Below, one piece after another: positions 16,713 through 24,866 of a stretch of DNA of 64,000 nucleotides. Position 1 is the first letter of the stretch. Each line of letters begins with the position of its first letter. The notes beneath the pieces are model-generated. The model made no database searches. It was not told where the DNA came from and saw only the letters and a list, made by a program, of their open reading frames with translations. The DNA is from Mesorhizobium sp. ES1-1 (GTDB lineage: Bacteria; Pseudomonadota; Alphaproteobacteria; Rhizobiales; Rhizobiaceae), in the NCBI RefSeq assembly GCF_020164785.1, contig NZ_JAIUGX010000009.1, positions 1-64,000 of the forward strand, read 5' to 3'. Both the position numbers and the translations under genes were made by a program.

Positions 16713-17099
16713 TCAATGCGAAGAACAGTGCTTTCGCTCGCTGTCCTTGGCGGCGCGCAGGATTCGGGTCGCGACCAGCCATGGCATGTTTTGGTTCCTG
16801 CCGACGATGGTCTGCGTGCGCTGCCCGATCACGCCTCTGACGACTATCTTTCCGGCATAGAGCGCTTCCGAGAGATCGGTTATCGCCTTGTCTTGCTGCG
16901 GCAATCCGCTGACATCGATCGAAAGGCCCTTGGTGATTGCGCCGGTGGTAAGGTCAAGCGCACTGTAGGACGGGCAAGGTGCCTTGAAGTAGCGCAGGCC
17001 GTTGTCGCAATAGACATAGCTGCTCTCTGCCGCGGCGACCGACGACGCGGCGCAGATCGAAGCAATTATGGCCAGAGATGCGAAGCGAAGAGCGGACAT
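16713..17099 (-). CDS. Small secreted hypothetical protein
   Basis: This 128-residue protein has a clear signal peptide (MSALRFASLAIIASICAASS with cleavage near VAAAES). The mature region has two cysteines near its start (YVYCDNGLRYFKAPCPSY), which could form a disulfide, and one near the end. The longer open frame upstream runs into the dehydrogenase gene in another frame and is not supported, so the ATG at 17099 was taken. I do not recognise a family. It is likely periplasmic. It lies between the amidase (convergent) and the dehydrogenase gene (same strand, 41 bp upstream). Confidence 0.65.
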   Translation of the reverse strand: MSALRFASLAIIASICAASSVAAAESSYVYCDNGLRYFKAPCPSYSALDLTTGAITKGLSIDVSGLPQQDKAITDLSEALYAGKIVVRGVIGQRTQTIVGRNQNMPWLVATRILRAAKDSERKHCSSH

Positions 17100-17140
17100 T
17101 GGGTCAGCCTCGCCGCAAAATGGGGCGAAACGGCGATGTG

Positions 17141-18121
17141 TTATTGGTCCGCCGGAAACCGTCGCCGGTAATGGCCCACGACTTCGGGGTTGCGCAGGTT
17201 GACCGGCAGTTTGCCGGCCAGCACCAGCAGCGCCTCGCCGGCCGCGCCGACACCCATGCGCATCATCGACTCCTCGGTGATGCCAGCCATGTGCGGGGTG
17301 ATGATGACATTGTCGAAGCCGAAATAAGGATGGTTTGGCTGCAGCGGCTGCGTCGAGAATACATCGAGTGCGGCCCCGCCAATACGACCTTTGCGAAGGG
17401 CCTCGATAAGCGCATCGTCGTCGATGACAGGTCCGCGCGAGACGTTGATCAGCAGCGCGTCCTGTTTCATGCGAGCAATGCGTTCTCGGCTGATCAGGCC
17501 CCGCGTCTCTTCGGTTAGCGGGCAACACAGGACGATGATGTCGCTCTGCTCGACCAGGGCGTCGATAGACAGGAAACCCACCTTGTCCGGTGCCGGCCGC
17601 ATGCTGCGCGTCGTCGCCACTACTTTCAGGTCGAAGCCGTGCGCGGCGATATGGCCAACAGCCTGACCGACGGCGCCAAGGCCAACGATACCGATGGTCT
17701 TGCCGGCCAACTCGCTATTGGAATTGGCATGCTCGCGTCCGGCGAGCCAGCCCTTTGCCCGCAGGTCGCGGTCGACGACGCGGAAATTGCGAAGCAGGGC
17801 GAGCGCCGCGAACATGGCGTGCTCGGCAACCGAGCGGGCATTGACCGCGGGAACATTCGCGACCAGCACGCCGGCGGCGGTTGCCGCTTCCATCGGGATC
17901 ATGTCGAGCCCGGCGCCATGGCGAATTGCCGCCCGCAATTTCGGCGCGCCCTGGAACAGGGCCGGCGGCAGAGGCGCGCGGACGATGACGATGTCGGCGT
18001 TCCTGGCATCGACGGCAAGGGTCTCCGCGTCCAGGGCGGATGCGACGACAAGCTCGCCGGCGCCGGCCAGCATGGCCGAAGCGCGCGGATGCAGAGGGTG
18101 CGTCGTGAGGATACGGGGCAT
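17141..18121 (-). CDS. D-isomer-specific 2-hydroxyacid dehydrogenase
   Basis: This 326-residue NAD(P)-dependent dehydrogenase interconverts a 2-hydroxyacid and a 2-oxoacid. The nucleotide-binding motif GIVGLGAVGQAVG lies near residues 142-154. The catalytic residues follow: the arginine in INVSRGPVIDDDAL, a glutamate region around GGAALDVFSTQPLQ, and the histidine of TPHMAGITEESMMRM. The ATG at 18121 is used because the longer frame upstream overlaps the regulator gene. Five bases separate it from the GntR gene, so it is the last gene of an operon with the epimerase, enolase-superfamily and regulator genes and probably acts on a sugar-acid-derived intermediate. Confidence 0.92.
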   Translation of the reverse strand: MPRILTTHPLHPRASAMLAGAGELVVASALDAETLAVDARNADIVIVRAPLPPALFQGAPKLRAAIRHGAGLDMIPMEAATAAGVLVANVPAVNARSVAEHAMFAALALLRNFRVVDRDLRAKGWLAGREHANSNSELAGKTIGIVGLGAVGQAVGHIAAHGFDLKVVATTRSMRPAPDKVGFLSIDALVEQSDIIVLCCPLTEETRGLISRERIARMKQDALLINVSRGPVIDDDALIEALRKGRIGGAALDVFSTQPLQPNHPYFGFDNVIITPHMAGITEESMMRMGVGAAGEALLVLAGKLPVNLRNPEVVGHYRRRFPADQ

Positions 18122-18126
18122 GCCGG

Positions 18127-18843
18127 TCAGGCTTTCTCCAGCGCCGGACGTGGCGCTGCCTCGCCATGGCCCTCGATCAGGCCCTTCCAATAGCTCTCCG
18201 CGCCTTGCAGATGCGCGCTCATCAGCGCCTGGGCAAGATTGCCGTCGCGGCGCAGCAGCGCCTCGTAGATATGGATGTGATCGGCATGCGAGCGCACGTT
18301 GCGCTCGGGATCGTTGAAGTAGATCGGCAGGCGCTGTTCGCCCATCATGTAGTAGACGCTGCAGACATTGTGGAAGACGCTGTTCTTGGTCGCGCGCACG
18401 ATCTCGAGATGAAATTCGCGGTCTTCCCTGGCGAGGCCCTCGCCAGCGGCGATGCGCTCTTCCGAGGCTTTGAGGATTTCGCGCAGCCGCTCGAAATTCT
18501 CTTCGGTGGCCCGTGAGCAGGCAAGCTCGGCCGCCTTGATCTCATGGATCTTGCGAAGTTCGACGGTTTCGTAGATCTGGATCGGATCCAAGGGCAGGCC
18601 CGCGCGCGCAAAGAGCGCCATGGCTTCCACGCTGGCCTGCTTGGTGTCGATGTAGATGCCGGACTTGGCCCGGCGTTCGACGATCCGCATGGCTTCGAGG
18701 ATGGCCAGCGCCTCGCGTAGCTGGCCGCGGCTGACGCCGAAATGCTCCGCCAGTTCACGTTCGGACGGCGTCCGCCCCGTCTCCTTGTCGGATTGCGAGA
18801 ACAGATAGGCGGCGAGCTCGGCGAGAAGGTTCTTTTCTTTCAT
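18127..18843 (-). CDS. GntR family regulator, FadR subfamily (FCD domain)
   Basis: A 238-residue regulator. The N-terminal winged helix (about residues 5-72) contains PSERELAEHFGVSRGQLREAL and ends at the RAKSGIYI wing. The C-terminal all-helical FCD domain has the metal/ligand-binding pattern DREFHLEIV, then HADHIHIYEALLRRD. The FadR subfamily typically binds TGGTnnnACCA boxes, five of which occur in this window. One is upstream of this gene's own operon (21061), suggesting autoregulation and control of the divergent operon. The ATG at 18843 follows the enolase-superfamily stop by two bases; the longer frame to 19140 lies inside that gene and is rejected. Confidence 0.92.
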   Translation of the reverse strand: MKEKNLLAELAAYLFSQSDKETGRTPSERELAEHFGVSRGQLREALAILEAMRIVERRAKSGIYIDTKQASVEAMALFARAGLPLDPIQIYETVELRKIHEIKAAELACSRATEENFERLREILKASEERIAAGEGLAREDREFHLEIVRATKNSVFHNVCSVYYMMGEQRLPIYFNDPERNVRSHADHIHIYEALLRRDGNLAQALMSAHLQGAESYWKGLIEGHGEAAPRPALEKA

Positions 18844-18845
18844 CT

Positions 18846-20015
18846 TCAACCGCGTTGCGCGTGCGCCTCCAGGAACCGCTCCGAGATGGTGAACCCCAGC
18901 CCCGGCGTTTCCGGGATCGCTATCATACCGTCCCTGACTTCGACAGTCTCTTCGACCAGATCGTGGATCATCGGGTTGGCGCCCAGCGAATATTCGACCG
19001 TGAAGCTCGACGGCGACGCGGCGCAGACATGCAAACCGGCGAAGAAGCAGGGCGCGCCGGCCCACAGATGCGGCGCGAAACGCAGGTTGAAGGCGCTGGC
19101 GATGGTGCCGATCTTCATGGCCTCGCTGATGCCGCCGCAAAAGGCTGGATCCGGCTGGAAGATATCGGCCGCCTTGAGCACGGCAAGGTCGCGGAAGGCA
19201 TAGCGTGTCGCCTCGCTCTCGCCGGTGGCGATGGGGACGGTTCCCGATGCCCGAACCTCGGCCATGCCGGATTTGTCGTCGGCGATGACCGGCTCCTCGA
19301 ACCAGGCGAGATCGAGGTCGCTGACAAGCCTTATGAAGCGCTTGGCTTCCGCCACCGTGTAGGTTCCATGAGCGTCGACCATCAGCTCGACATCAGGGCC
19401 GAGCGCCTGTCTGGCGGCGCGGACGCGTGACGCGGATATATGCGCGGCGCCGTCCATTGCCCCGATGCGCATCTTAAGGGCCTTGAAGCCACCCTTGGCG
19501 ATATAGGATTTCAACTGCTCGCCAATGGCGTCGGCCGCCGCCCAACCGCCGGAGGCATAGGCCGGCATGCGGTCCAGCTTGCGGCCGCCCAGCAGCCGCC
19601 AGACCGGCACGCGAAGCGATTTGCCGAGAATATCCCACAACGCGATGTCGACGGCGCTGATCGCCGCGACGCTCATGCCGCGTCGCGCCAGCTGGGGCAT
19701 GGCGTGGCCTGCCCGTACGGCGCTGTCGTGGCGCACGCCGTTATAGAGCATCTCCCAGATGACGCCGATGTCGGCCGGATCACGGCCGATCAACTGAGGG
19801 CCGACCTCATGGTTCAGCATGTGGACGAGGGCGCCATAGCTGCCGGCGCTGCCGGCAGCGTTCTTGCCTTCCCCCCAGCCGACCAGGCTGTCATCGGTCT
19901 CGATGCGCAGGATCGCGGCGTCAAAGGTCGTCACCTGGCCAAAATCGCTGCGATGTTGCCGAGCGGCTTCGATCGGGACGCTGACCCACCAGGCTTGGAC
20001 GTTCTTGATGCGCAT
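18846..20015 (-). CDS. Enolase-superfamily sugar-acid dehydratase/racemase (mandelate racemase-like)
   Basis: This 389-residue enzyme has the enolase-superfamily capping domain (about 1-125) and barrel. Visible catalytic residues are the K181-x-R183 pair (KMRIG), metal ligands D214 (MVDAHGTY), E240 (WFEEP) and E266 (ATGESE), D284-Q287 (DIFQPD), and the general base H316 (FAPHLWAG). This set places it in the mandelate-racemase subgroup, whose members mostly dehydrate sugar acids. KxR replaces the more common KxK. It is in an operon with a sugar epimerase upstream and a GntR regulator and 2-hydroxyacid dehydrogenase downstream, which suggests acid-sugar catabolism. The exact substrate is not assignable by eye. 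Confidence 0.92.
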   Translation of the reverse strand: MRIKNVQAWWVSVPIEAARQHRSDFGQVTTFDAAILRIETDDSLVGWGEGKNAAGSAGSYGALVHMLNHEVGPQLIGRDPADIGVIWEMLYNGVRHDSAVRAGHAMPQLARRGMSVAAISAVDIALWDILGKSLRVPVWRLLGGRKLDRMPAYASGGWAAADAIGEQLKSYIAKGGFKALKMRIGAMDGAAHISASRVRAARQALGPDVELMVDAHGTYTVAEAKRFIRLVSDLDLAWFEEPVIADDKSGMAEVRASGTVPIATGESEATRYAFRDLAVLKAADIFQPDPAFCGGISEAMKIGTIASAFNLRFAPHLWAGAPCFFAGLHVCAASPSSFTVEYSLGANPMIHDLVEETVEVRDGMIAIPETPGLGFTISERFLEAHAQRG

Positions 20016-20073
20016 GGTCTTCCCCAGCCCTGCCGCCAGTCAGGCGAAAGGGCGAATTCCTGAGAGCCGTCGG

Positions 20074-20961
20074 CTACTTGATCAGCGGCAGCAGCGTTTC
20101 GGCGTTGATGCGCATCTGATCGGTGTAGAACTTCTCAGTGAGCACGCTGGAGCCGTGATCCTGAATGAACTTCAGCTGCTCAGGCGAAATGTCGACAGGG
20201 TGGCGCTCGACCATGTCGGGATAGGGTGCGGCCGGCGTGCGATCGACCGGCGCGACGAACTCGTTGGTCAGCGCGCCGTCATAGCCGATCTCCCGCAAGG
20301 TGGAGACGATCTTGGGCCAGTCGATCTGGCCGAGGCCGGCGGCGAAGCGGTTGTTGTCGGCGACATGGAAGTCGAACAGGCGCTTTCCAGCATTTCGGAT
20401 TGCGTCATAGACGTTAAATTCTTCCATGTGGATGTGGTAAGCGTCGAGGCAGATGCCGCATTCGGGATCGACCGCGTCGGCCAGCGCAAGGGCCTGCGAG
20501 CCCCGGTTGAACAGATAGGTTTCGAAGCGGTTGAGCGGCTCGATCGCGATCTTGACGCCGACCTTCTTGGCATGGGTGAAACATTCCCGGGTCGCATCGA
20601 CAACCCATTTCCATTCCTCTTCCTCGGTGCCGTCCGGAACAACCTTGCCGACCGTCGCCGGAACCAGGGTGATGATTTCGCCATCGAGCTCGCTGACCAT
20701 GGTCAGCACGTCCTTGACATATTGCACCGAGCGCTCGCGCTGACCCTGATCCCTGGCGGCGAGGTTGCGCTCTCCCAGCATCAGCGTAACCGCGCCCCAG
20801 CAGCGGATACCATGCTCCTTCAGGAGCGCGCGGGTCTCCGTGGGCTTGTACTGTTCGGGCTCGCCGGAAATCTCGATCGACTCGTAGCCGAATTTCTTGA
20901 TGCGCTTGAGCGTCGTCTCCAAAGGTTCGGCTCGCATCCAGTTGTGCGTCGAAAGATGCAT
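20074..20961 (-). CDS. Sugar isomerase/epimerase, D-tagatose 3-epimerase-like TIM barrel
   Basis: This 295-residue xylose-isomerase-like TIM barrel carries the metal site of ketose 3-epimerases: a glutamate in IAIEPLNRFE (about residue 152), an aspartate in CLDAYHIHMEE (about 185), a histidine in FHVADNNR and a glutamate in LTNEF. The IEPLNRFE and D-x-x-H-x-x-x-EE patterns closely resemble D-tagatose/D-psicose 3-epimerases. It is the first gene of the leftward operon. The gap 20962-21354 upstream holds two GntR-type operators and both divergent promoters. The protein has no signal peptide and is cytoplasmic. The substrate is likely a ketose or related compound; specificity is unknown. Confidence 0.9.
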   Translation of the reverse strand: MHLSTHNWMRAEPLETTLKRIKKFGYESIEISGEPEQYKPTETRALLKEHGIRCWGAVTLMLGERNLAARDQGQRERSVQYVKDVLTMVSELDGEIITLVPATVGKVVPDGTEEEEWKWVVDATRECFTHAKKVGVKIAIEPLNRFETYLFNRGSQALALADAVDPECGICLDAYHIHMEEFNVYDAIRNAGKRLFDFHVADNNRFAAGLGQIDWPKIVSTLREIGYDGALTNEFVAPVDRTPAAPYPDMVERHPVDISPEQLKFIQDHGSSVLTEKFYTDQMRINAETLLPLIK

Positions 20962-21060
20962 GGTCTGTCCTTCCCAATCGTCTTGATCGTTCGCCTGCCA
21001 CTTGCGTCACAAGAGACGACGCATAGGTTCCTCCCCAAGGCGCCCCAGCTTCTCCTCGCA

Positions 21061-21077
21061 AACTGGTTCGACCAATT
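21061..21077. promoter_or_regulatory. GntR-type operator AACTGGTTCGACCAATT
   Basis: An inverted repeat with TGGT/ACCA core, 100 bp upstream of the leftward epimerase gene. It shares the TGGTTCGACCA core with the site at 8669. Position suggests control of the operon that includes the GntR gene itself. Confidence 0.65.
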
Positions 21078-21240
21078 GGGCCTGCAATGACCTCTACAGG
21101 AAATTGCGGTGGACGGCAAGAAGCGCGAGGACGCAACTTGGCCTATATGGTAGTTGATTGATTATGTTGGCATAAGCGGTGCTGGACAGCGCTTGGTAGA
21201 CATTGCCTTGACGCATCGCATGACTTGACCAAATTCCGAT

Positions 21241-21258
21241 ATTTGGTAATACCAGAAT
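21241..21258. promoter_or_regulatory. GntR-type operator ATTTGGTAATACCAGAAT
   Basis: This site lies 97 bp upstream of the rightward isomerase start and contains the same TTGGTAATACCAGA string as the site at 8847. With the 21061 site it fills the divergent control region 20962-21354. Confidence 0.65.
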
Positions 21259-21354
21259 TAGCGTATGTACCAAGCGACCGGGCAGCGACCAAAGTGGCTG
21301 GCCCTGCTTTCAATCGGCGCTATGCTGGCCGCACAATGTAAGGGGAGGATGCCG

Positions 21355-22410
21355 ATGCCGACGACAATGAAAGGTCCGGGGCTGTTCCTGGCGCAGTTCG
21401 CGGGCGATGCCGCGCCATTCAATTCACTGGCTTCGATCACGAAATGGGCCGGGGGGCTCGGCTATAAGGGTGTGCAGATCCCGACCTGGGACGCGCGGCT
21501 GTTCGACCTCAAGAAGGCGGCGTCGTCCAAATCCTATTGCGACGAAATCCAGGGCATCTGCGCGGAGGCCGGCGTCGAGATCACCGAGCTGTCGACGCAT
21601 CTGCAGGGGCAACTGGTCGCTGTGCATCCGGCCTATGACGCTCAGTTCGATGGCTTCGCGCCGGCGTCGGTGCACAACAACCCGAAGGCCAGGCAGGAAT
21701 GGGCGGTCGAACAGATGAAGTTCGGCGCCCAGGCGTCGCGCAATCTCGGCCTGAACGCTTCGGTCACCTTCTCCGGCGCGTTGGCTTTCCCCTATCTTTA
21801 TCCCTGGCCGCAGCGCCCAGCCGGATTGATCGAGGAGGCGTTCGCCGAACTCGGCAAACGCTGGAAGCCGATCCTCGATGTCTACGAAGAGCATGGCGTC
21901 GACGTCGGCTACGAGATCCATCCGGGCGAGGATGTGTTCGATGGCTCGACGTTCGAGATGTTCCTCGACGCGGTCGGCGGCCACAAGCGCTGCAACATCA
22001 ACTACGATCCGTCGCACTTCCTCCTGCAGCAGCTCGACTATCTTGAGTTCATCGACATCTATCACGAGCGCATCAAAGCGTTCCACGTCAAGGATGCCGA
22101 GTTCAACCCGACCGGCCGGCAAGGCGTCTATTCCGGCTATCAGAGCTGGACCAACCGCGCCGGCCGCTTCCGCTCGCTGGGCGACGGACAGGTGGACTTC
22201 GGCGGCATCTTCTCCAAGCTCACTCAGTATAATTACGACTCCTGGGCGGTGCTCGAATGGGAGTGCTGCCTCAAGCATCCCGAAGACGGCGCAGCGGAAG
22301 GCGCGCCTTTCATCCAGCATCACATCATCCGGGTGACGGAGAAGGCATTCGACGACTTCGCCGGCGGCGCGACGGACAAGGACATGTTGCGCAAGATGAT
22401 GGGGATCTAG
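21355..22410 (+). CDS. Sugar phosphate isomerase/epimerase (IolE-like TIM barrel)
   Basis: A protein of about 351 residues of the xylose-isomerase-like TIM-barrel family. Metal-ligand segments are visible in VGYEIHPGEDVFDG, NINYDPSHFLLQ, IKAFHVKDAEF and a glutamate in AVLEWECC. The length and the HVKDAEFN segment resemble inosose dehydratase/isomerase relatives found in rhizobial polyol clusters. GGGGAGG (21342-21348) is best placed for the ATG at 21355; ATGs at 21349 and 21265 are less likely. It heads a rightward operon with an oxidoreductase and another epimerase, under a GntR-type operator. The substrate is unknown. Confidence 0.9.
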   Translation: MPTTMKGPGLFLAQFAGDAAPFNSLASITKWAGGLGYKGVQIPTWDARLFDLKKAASSKSYCDEIQGICAEAGVEITELSTHLQGQLVAVHPAYDAQFDGFAPASVHNNPKARQEWAVEQMKFGAQASRNLGLNASVTFSGALAFPYLYPWPQRPAGLIEEAFAELGKRWKPILDVYEEHGVDVGYEIHPGEDVFDGSTFEMFLDAVGGHKRCNINYDPSHFLLQQLDYLEFIDIYHERIKAFHVKDAEFNPTGRQGVYSGYQSWTNRAGRFRSLGDGQVDFGGIFSKLTQYNYDSWAVLEWECCLKHPEDGAAEGAPFIQHHIIRVTEKAFDDFAGGATDKDMLRKMMGI

Positions 22411-22489
22411 CGCGATCTTCCCTCCCATGGAGGGTGGTTGGCCGGATCGACGCCCTTCAAAGGGCGCTGAGCAAACGAGGGAGAGAGAC

Positions 22490-23677
22490 ATGGTCGGCGC
22501 ATCGAAGTCGGAAACGGGAGGCGGCCCGATCCGCTATGGCATGGTCGGCGGCGGGCAGGGTGCCTTCATAGGTGCGGTGCACCGCATCGCGGCGCGCATG
22601 GACAATGATTTCGTGCTGGTTGCCGGCGCGCTGTCGTCCGATCCGGCGCGCGCCAAGGCATCGGCCGCCGAACTCGGGCTCGATCCGGACCGCAGCTACG
22701 CCTCTTATGCCGAGATGGCCAAGGCCGAGTCGCAGCGGCCCGACGGCATCGAGGCGGTCGCCATTGTCACGCCGAACAATGTGCACGTGCCCGCTGCCAA
22801 GGCCTTTCTCGAAGCCGGCATCCACGTGATTTGCGACAAGCCGCTGGCGACGACGCTGGCGGAGGCCAGGAAGCTGGCGGCGGTCGTCGAGAAGACCGGC
22901 AAGGTGTTCGTTCTCACCCACAATTACACTGCCTATCCGATGGTACGGCAGGCGCGCGAAATGGTCGCCAAGGGGGTGCTCGGCGATATCCGCATCGTGC
23001 AGTCCGAATATCCGCAGGACTGGCTTACCGAGGATCTCGCCGCCACCGGCCAGAAGCAGGCGTCGTGGCGCGCCGATCCCAAGCAGGCGGGCGCCGGCGG
23101 CGCGCTGGGGGACATCGGCACCCATGCCTACAACCTCGCACGCTTCGTCTCCGGGCTTGAACTCGATTCGCTGTCGGCGGATCTCGATGCTTTCGTGCCG
23201 GGGCGCCAGCTCGACGACAATGTCAACGTCATGCTGCGCTTCAAGCCTATTGGGAAGGCCCATCCAGCCAAGGGCATGATCTGGGCGAGCCAAGTGGCAC
23301 CCGGCCATGAAAACGGGCTGAAGCTGCGCATCTATGGCTCGAAAGGCGGGCTGGAATGGGTGCAGGCCGATCCGAACTATCTCTGGTACACGCCGTTCGG
23401 CCAGCCGAAGCAGCTGATCACCCGCAATGGCGCCGGCGCGCTGCCGGTGGCGGGGCGTGTCAGCCGCGTACCGTCAGGGCATCCGGAAGGCTATCTCGAA
23501 GGTTTCGCCAACATATACCAGGAGGCCGCGCGCGCCATCCGCGCGGCGCGCGGCAAGGGCGGCAAGCCGGCAAAGGATGTCGTCTACCCGACCATCGATG
23601 ATGGCGTCGAGGGCATGGCCTTCATCGAGGCGTGTGTGAAGTCTTCTAGGAAGAACGGCGCCTGGACGAAACTTTAG
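22490..23677 (+). CDS. Gfo/Idh/MocA family NAD(P)-dependent oxidoreductase
   Basis: This 395-residue oxidoreductase oxidises or reduces a sugar or polyol. The Rossmann fold begins with YGMVGGGQGAFIGAVHR near residues 15-31. The family's active-site lysine lies in CDKPLATT (about residues 120-127), and the later GALGDIGTHAYNL segment carries the conserved D and H. GAGGGAGAGAGAC just upstream supports the ATG at 22490 over an in-frame start at 22427. It sits 79 bp after the IolE-like gene and 66 bp before the next epimerase gene. Such isomerase/oxidoreductase/epimerase triplets are typical of rhizobial uptake of inositol-like or rare sugars. Confidence 0.92.
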   Translation: MVGASKSETGGGPIRYGMVGGGQGAFIGAVHRIAARMDNDFVLVAGALSSDPARAKASAAELGLDPDRSYASYAEMAKAESQRPDGIEAVAIVTPNNVHVPAAKAFLEAGIHVICDKPLATTLAEARKLAAVVEKTGKVFVLTHNYTAYPMVRQAREMVAKGVLGDIRIVQSEYPQDWLTEDLAATGQKQASWRADPKQAGAGGALGDIGTHAYNLARFVSGLELDSLSADLDAFVPGRQLDDNVNVMLRFKPIGKAHPAKGMIWASQVAPGHENGLKLRIYGSKGGLEWVQADPNYLWYTPFGQPKQLITRNGAGALPVAGRVSRVPSGHPEGYLEGFANIYQEAARAIRAARGKGGKPAKDVVYPTIDDGVEGMAFIEACVKSSRKNGAWTKL

Positions 23678-23743
23678 AGGCGCACGGGGAGCGAGTGCAT
23701 GGCCGGCACGACATTGCCGGCCGAAAAAGGGGGAGGGGCATCG

Positions 23744-24595
23744 ATGAAGATCGGCATGTGCATGTTCTTGTGGACGACGGCGGTGTCGAAGAAGCACGAG
23801 CCATTGCTTCGCGACATCAAGGCGACAGGGTTCGATGGGGTCGAGATCCCGATTTTCGCCGGCTCTCCGGACGATTACAAGAAGCTGGGCGAGATGCTTG
23901 ACCGCATAGGACTGGAGCGCACCGCGGTTTCGGCCATGGGCGATCCGGCGATGAATTTGATTTCGGCCGACGCAGCCACACGCAAGGCCGGTGTCGACTT
24001 CATGAAATGGGCGATCGACTGTGCCGATGCGCTTGGCGCCCGCACATTGAGCGGTCCGCTGCATTCGACGCTCGGCGCCTTTTCAGGCAGCGGGCCGACG
24101 GCGGCGGAGAAGAAGCGTTCCATCGCCTCGCAGCGTGCGATAGGCGACCATGCCGGCAAGAAGAATGTCACCATCGGCCTCGAGGCGCTCAACCGCTTCG
24201 AGTGCTATCTTTTCAATACGATGGCCGATCTGTCCGAGCACATCGATGCGATCGATCGCCCGCACATCAAAGCCATGTACGATACTTTCCATGCCAATAT
24301 CGAGGAGCCCGATCCGACCGGCGCCTATACGAAGCACCGCGGCAACATCGTGCATATCCACATTTCCGAGAACGATCGCGGCGTGCCGGGGCGCGGCAAC
24401 ATTCCGTGGAAAGAGACCTTCTCCGCGATCCGCAAGAGCGGTTATGACGACTGGCTGACGATCGAGGCCTTCGGCCGTTCGCTCAAGGAACTGGCGGCGG
24501 CAACCAAGGTGTGGCGAGACTTTTCCGAGACGCCGGAGGCCGTGTATCGCGAGGGGTACAGGCATATCAGGGATGGGTGGAAGAAGGCGGCTTAG
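23744..24595 (+). CDS. Sugar isomerase/epimerase, D-tagatose 3-epimerase-like TIM barrel
   Basis: This 283-residue TIM-barrel epimerase closes the rightward operon. Its metal-site motifs resemble those of ketose 3-epimerases: LEALNRFECYLFN (glutamate), MYDTFHANIEE (aspartate and histidine), IVHIHISENDR and LTIEAFG (glutamate). The DTFHxNIEE motif is the hallmark of the D-tagatose/D-psicose 3-epimerase group, so this and the gene at 20074 are two members of the same family on opposite sides of one control region. GGGGGAGGGG upstream supports the ATG at 23744. Its 3' end is convergent with phnE and separated from it by a 142-bp repeat. Confidence 0.9.
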   Translation: MKIGMCMFLWTTAVSKKHEPLLRDIKATGFDGVEIPIFAGSPDDYKKLGEMLDRIGLERTAVSAMGDPAMNLISADAATRKAGVDFMKWAIDCADALGARTLSGPLHSTLGAFSGSGPTAAEKKRSIASQRAIGDHAGKKNVTIGLEALNRFECYLFNTMADLSEHIDAIDRPHIKAMYDTFHANIEEPDPTGAYTKHRGNIVHIHISENDRGVPGRGNIPWKETFSAIRKSGYDDWLTIEAFGRSLKELAAATKVWRDFSETPEAVYREGYRHIRDGWKKAA

Positions 24596-24676
24596 CGCCT
24601 TTCCGGGGCCTCCGTCACGACGATGCTGGGCACTCTTTCCCACTTCCGCTGCTTTCGCGGCGGTTGGCAGGTGGTT

Positions 24677-24818
24677 CCCCCACTCCGTCTCGGCTTCGCC
24701 GAGCCACCTCTCCCCCCTCCGGAGGGAGAGGAAGGGAGCCAGGCCAGATAAGTTCGCGCCTTTCCTCTACCCCGTCGACCGGGGGAGAGGTGTCGAGCGA
24801 AGCTCGACGGAGTGGGGG
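24677..24818. repeat. 142-bp intergenic repeat, copy A (left of the phn cluster)
   Basis: The ends form an inverted repeat (CCCCCACTCCGTC at 24677-24689 and GACGGAGTGGGGG at 24806-24818), with internal palindromes such as CCTCTCCCCCC/GGAGGGAGAGG. A second copy of exactly the same length and orientation lies at 36100-36241; the outer thirds are nearly identical and the middle differs. It has no coding capacity and sits between convergent genes. Confidence 0.9.
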
Positions 24819-24866
24819 TCGACCCCTGGCGCGAGGCGCAACGATGCTCGCTTCCATGTTGCAGGG

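Noticed and set aside
16713..17528. 271-codon form of the small secreted protein
   Set aside because: The N-terminal half is antisense-frame noise inside the dehydrogenase gene; a clear signal peptide begins at the internal ATG at 17099.
18127..19140. Long N-terminal extension of the GntR regulator (337 codons)
   Set aside because: The extra 99 codons lie within the enolase-superfamily gene in another frame; the conserved winged helix begins just after the ATG at 18843.
24677..24818. 142-bp repeat considered as a mobile insertion element with transposase
   Set aside because: No coding capacity and no target duplication could be seen; it fits the palindromic intergenic repeats of rhizobia.
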